DNA of 49,199 nucleotides from Mycobacterium sp. E1214 (GTDB lineage Bacteria; Actinomycetota; Actinomycetes; Mycobacteriales; Mycobacteriaceae), in contig NZ_LZJC01000166.1 of NCBI RefSeq assembly GCF_001666755.1, positions 1-49,199 of the forward strand. Direction: 5' to 3'. The notes beneath the pieces are model-generated. The model worked only from the letters and a program-made list of their open reading frames with translations, was not told the DNA's origin and ran no database searches. Positions 49,197-49,199 of the stretch are shown piece after piece. A program made the position numbers and the translations under genes. The stretch's first letter is position 1, and every line of letters starts with the position of its first letter.

Positions 49197-49199
49197 CGC

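Larger units (their letters stand above)
33042..49199. mobile_element. pSAM2-type integrative and conjugative element (AICE), right end missing
   Basis: The element begins right after tRNA-Phe and carries the whole pSAM2-style set: int, xis, FtsK-like tra, pra, KorSA-type gntR, Pif-type nudix, and an HUH rep. Base use changes visibly at 33.0 kb: A/T-rich codons and runs appear that are rare in the chromosomal part. Ten kilobases of cargo (unknown protein, DUF6188, MmpL, hydrolase, P450, two TetR) sit between nudix and rep. Because rep is core machinery, the cargo is inside the element. The element is at least 16 kb; its second attachment site is outside the window. Confidence 0.85.

Noticed and set aside
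33042..49199. Second tRNA-Phe 3' copy (far att site) within the window
   Set aside because: No repeat of the tRNA-Phe 3' sequence was found to the right of int; the element runs off the end.
1..49199. CRISPR arrays or insertion sequences
   Set aside because: No regularly spaced repeats and no transposase-like product with flanking inverted repeats were seen.

Overview
The window reads as a chromosome segment of a high-GC, probably slow-growing, nontuberculous Mycobacterium. Gene order follows the Mycobacterium tuberculosis Rv0803-Rv0830 region almost gene for gene (purL, Rv0804, Rv0807, purF, purM, Rv0810c, Rv0811c, Rv0812, Rv0813c, sseC2, cysA2, lmeA, glnR, mshD, phoT, phoY2, Rv0822c, Rv0823c, desA1, Rv0825c, Rv0826, kmtR, Rv0828c, Rv0830, tRNA cluster). 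These comparisons are from memory; no search was run. The species is not fixed by what I can see, and an M. avium-complex-like organism is my guess.

Layout. 1-7.1 kb: purine synthesis (purL, purF, purM) with an orphan MceA-type gene, a CPBP protease and an SCP-like gene. 7.1-9.5 kb: DUF3073, YgfZ-type folate protein, aminodeoxychorismate lyase. 9.8-13.8 kb: a two-gene module absent from this place in M. tuberculosis, made of a TIR-transmembrane-PknH-sensor fusion and a membrane protein with RCK-like and RyR domains. I think it is a candidate nucleotide-signalling or defence system. 13.9-16.5 kb: nitrobindin, a 32-residue membrane protein, and a sulfur operon (DUF4395, cysA2, sseC2) behind a poly-cysteine upstream ORF. 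16.6-23.9 kb: lmeA, glnR, mshD, a full pstSCAB operon and phoY2. 24-32.5 kb: LCP ligase, dus, desA1, a TetR regulator facing a DUF2236 gene, kmtR with a histidine-rich protein, a deaminase and a SAM methyltransferase. 32.56-33.04 kb: tRNA-Lys, -Glu, -Asp and -Phe.

33.04 kb to the end: an actinomycete integrative and conjugative element (AICE) of the pSAM2 type, inserted at the 3' end of tRNA-Phe. It carries integrase, excisionase, an FtsK/SpoIIIE-type Tra, a Pra-type activator, a KorSA-type GntR repressor, a Pif-type Nudix protein and, 10 kb further on, an HUH rolling-circle Rep. Cargo lies between Nudix and Rep: a 486-residue unknown, a DUF6188 protein, an MmpL transporter overlapping an alpha/beta hydrolase, a cytochrome P450, and two TetR regulators, each with a palindrome beside it. 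The far attachment site is not in the window.

Both ends look like fold-back joins. Bases 1-70 are an inverted piece of the missing N-terminal part of purL. The right end is a perfect 74-bp inverted repeat inside rep. I infer that the window is a whole contig whose tips are chimeric.
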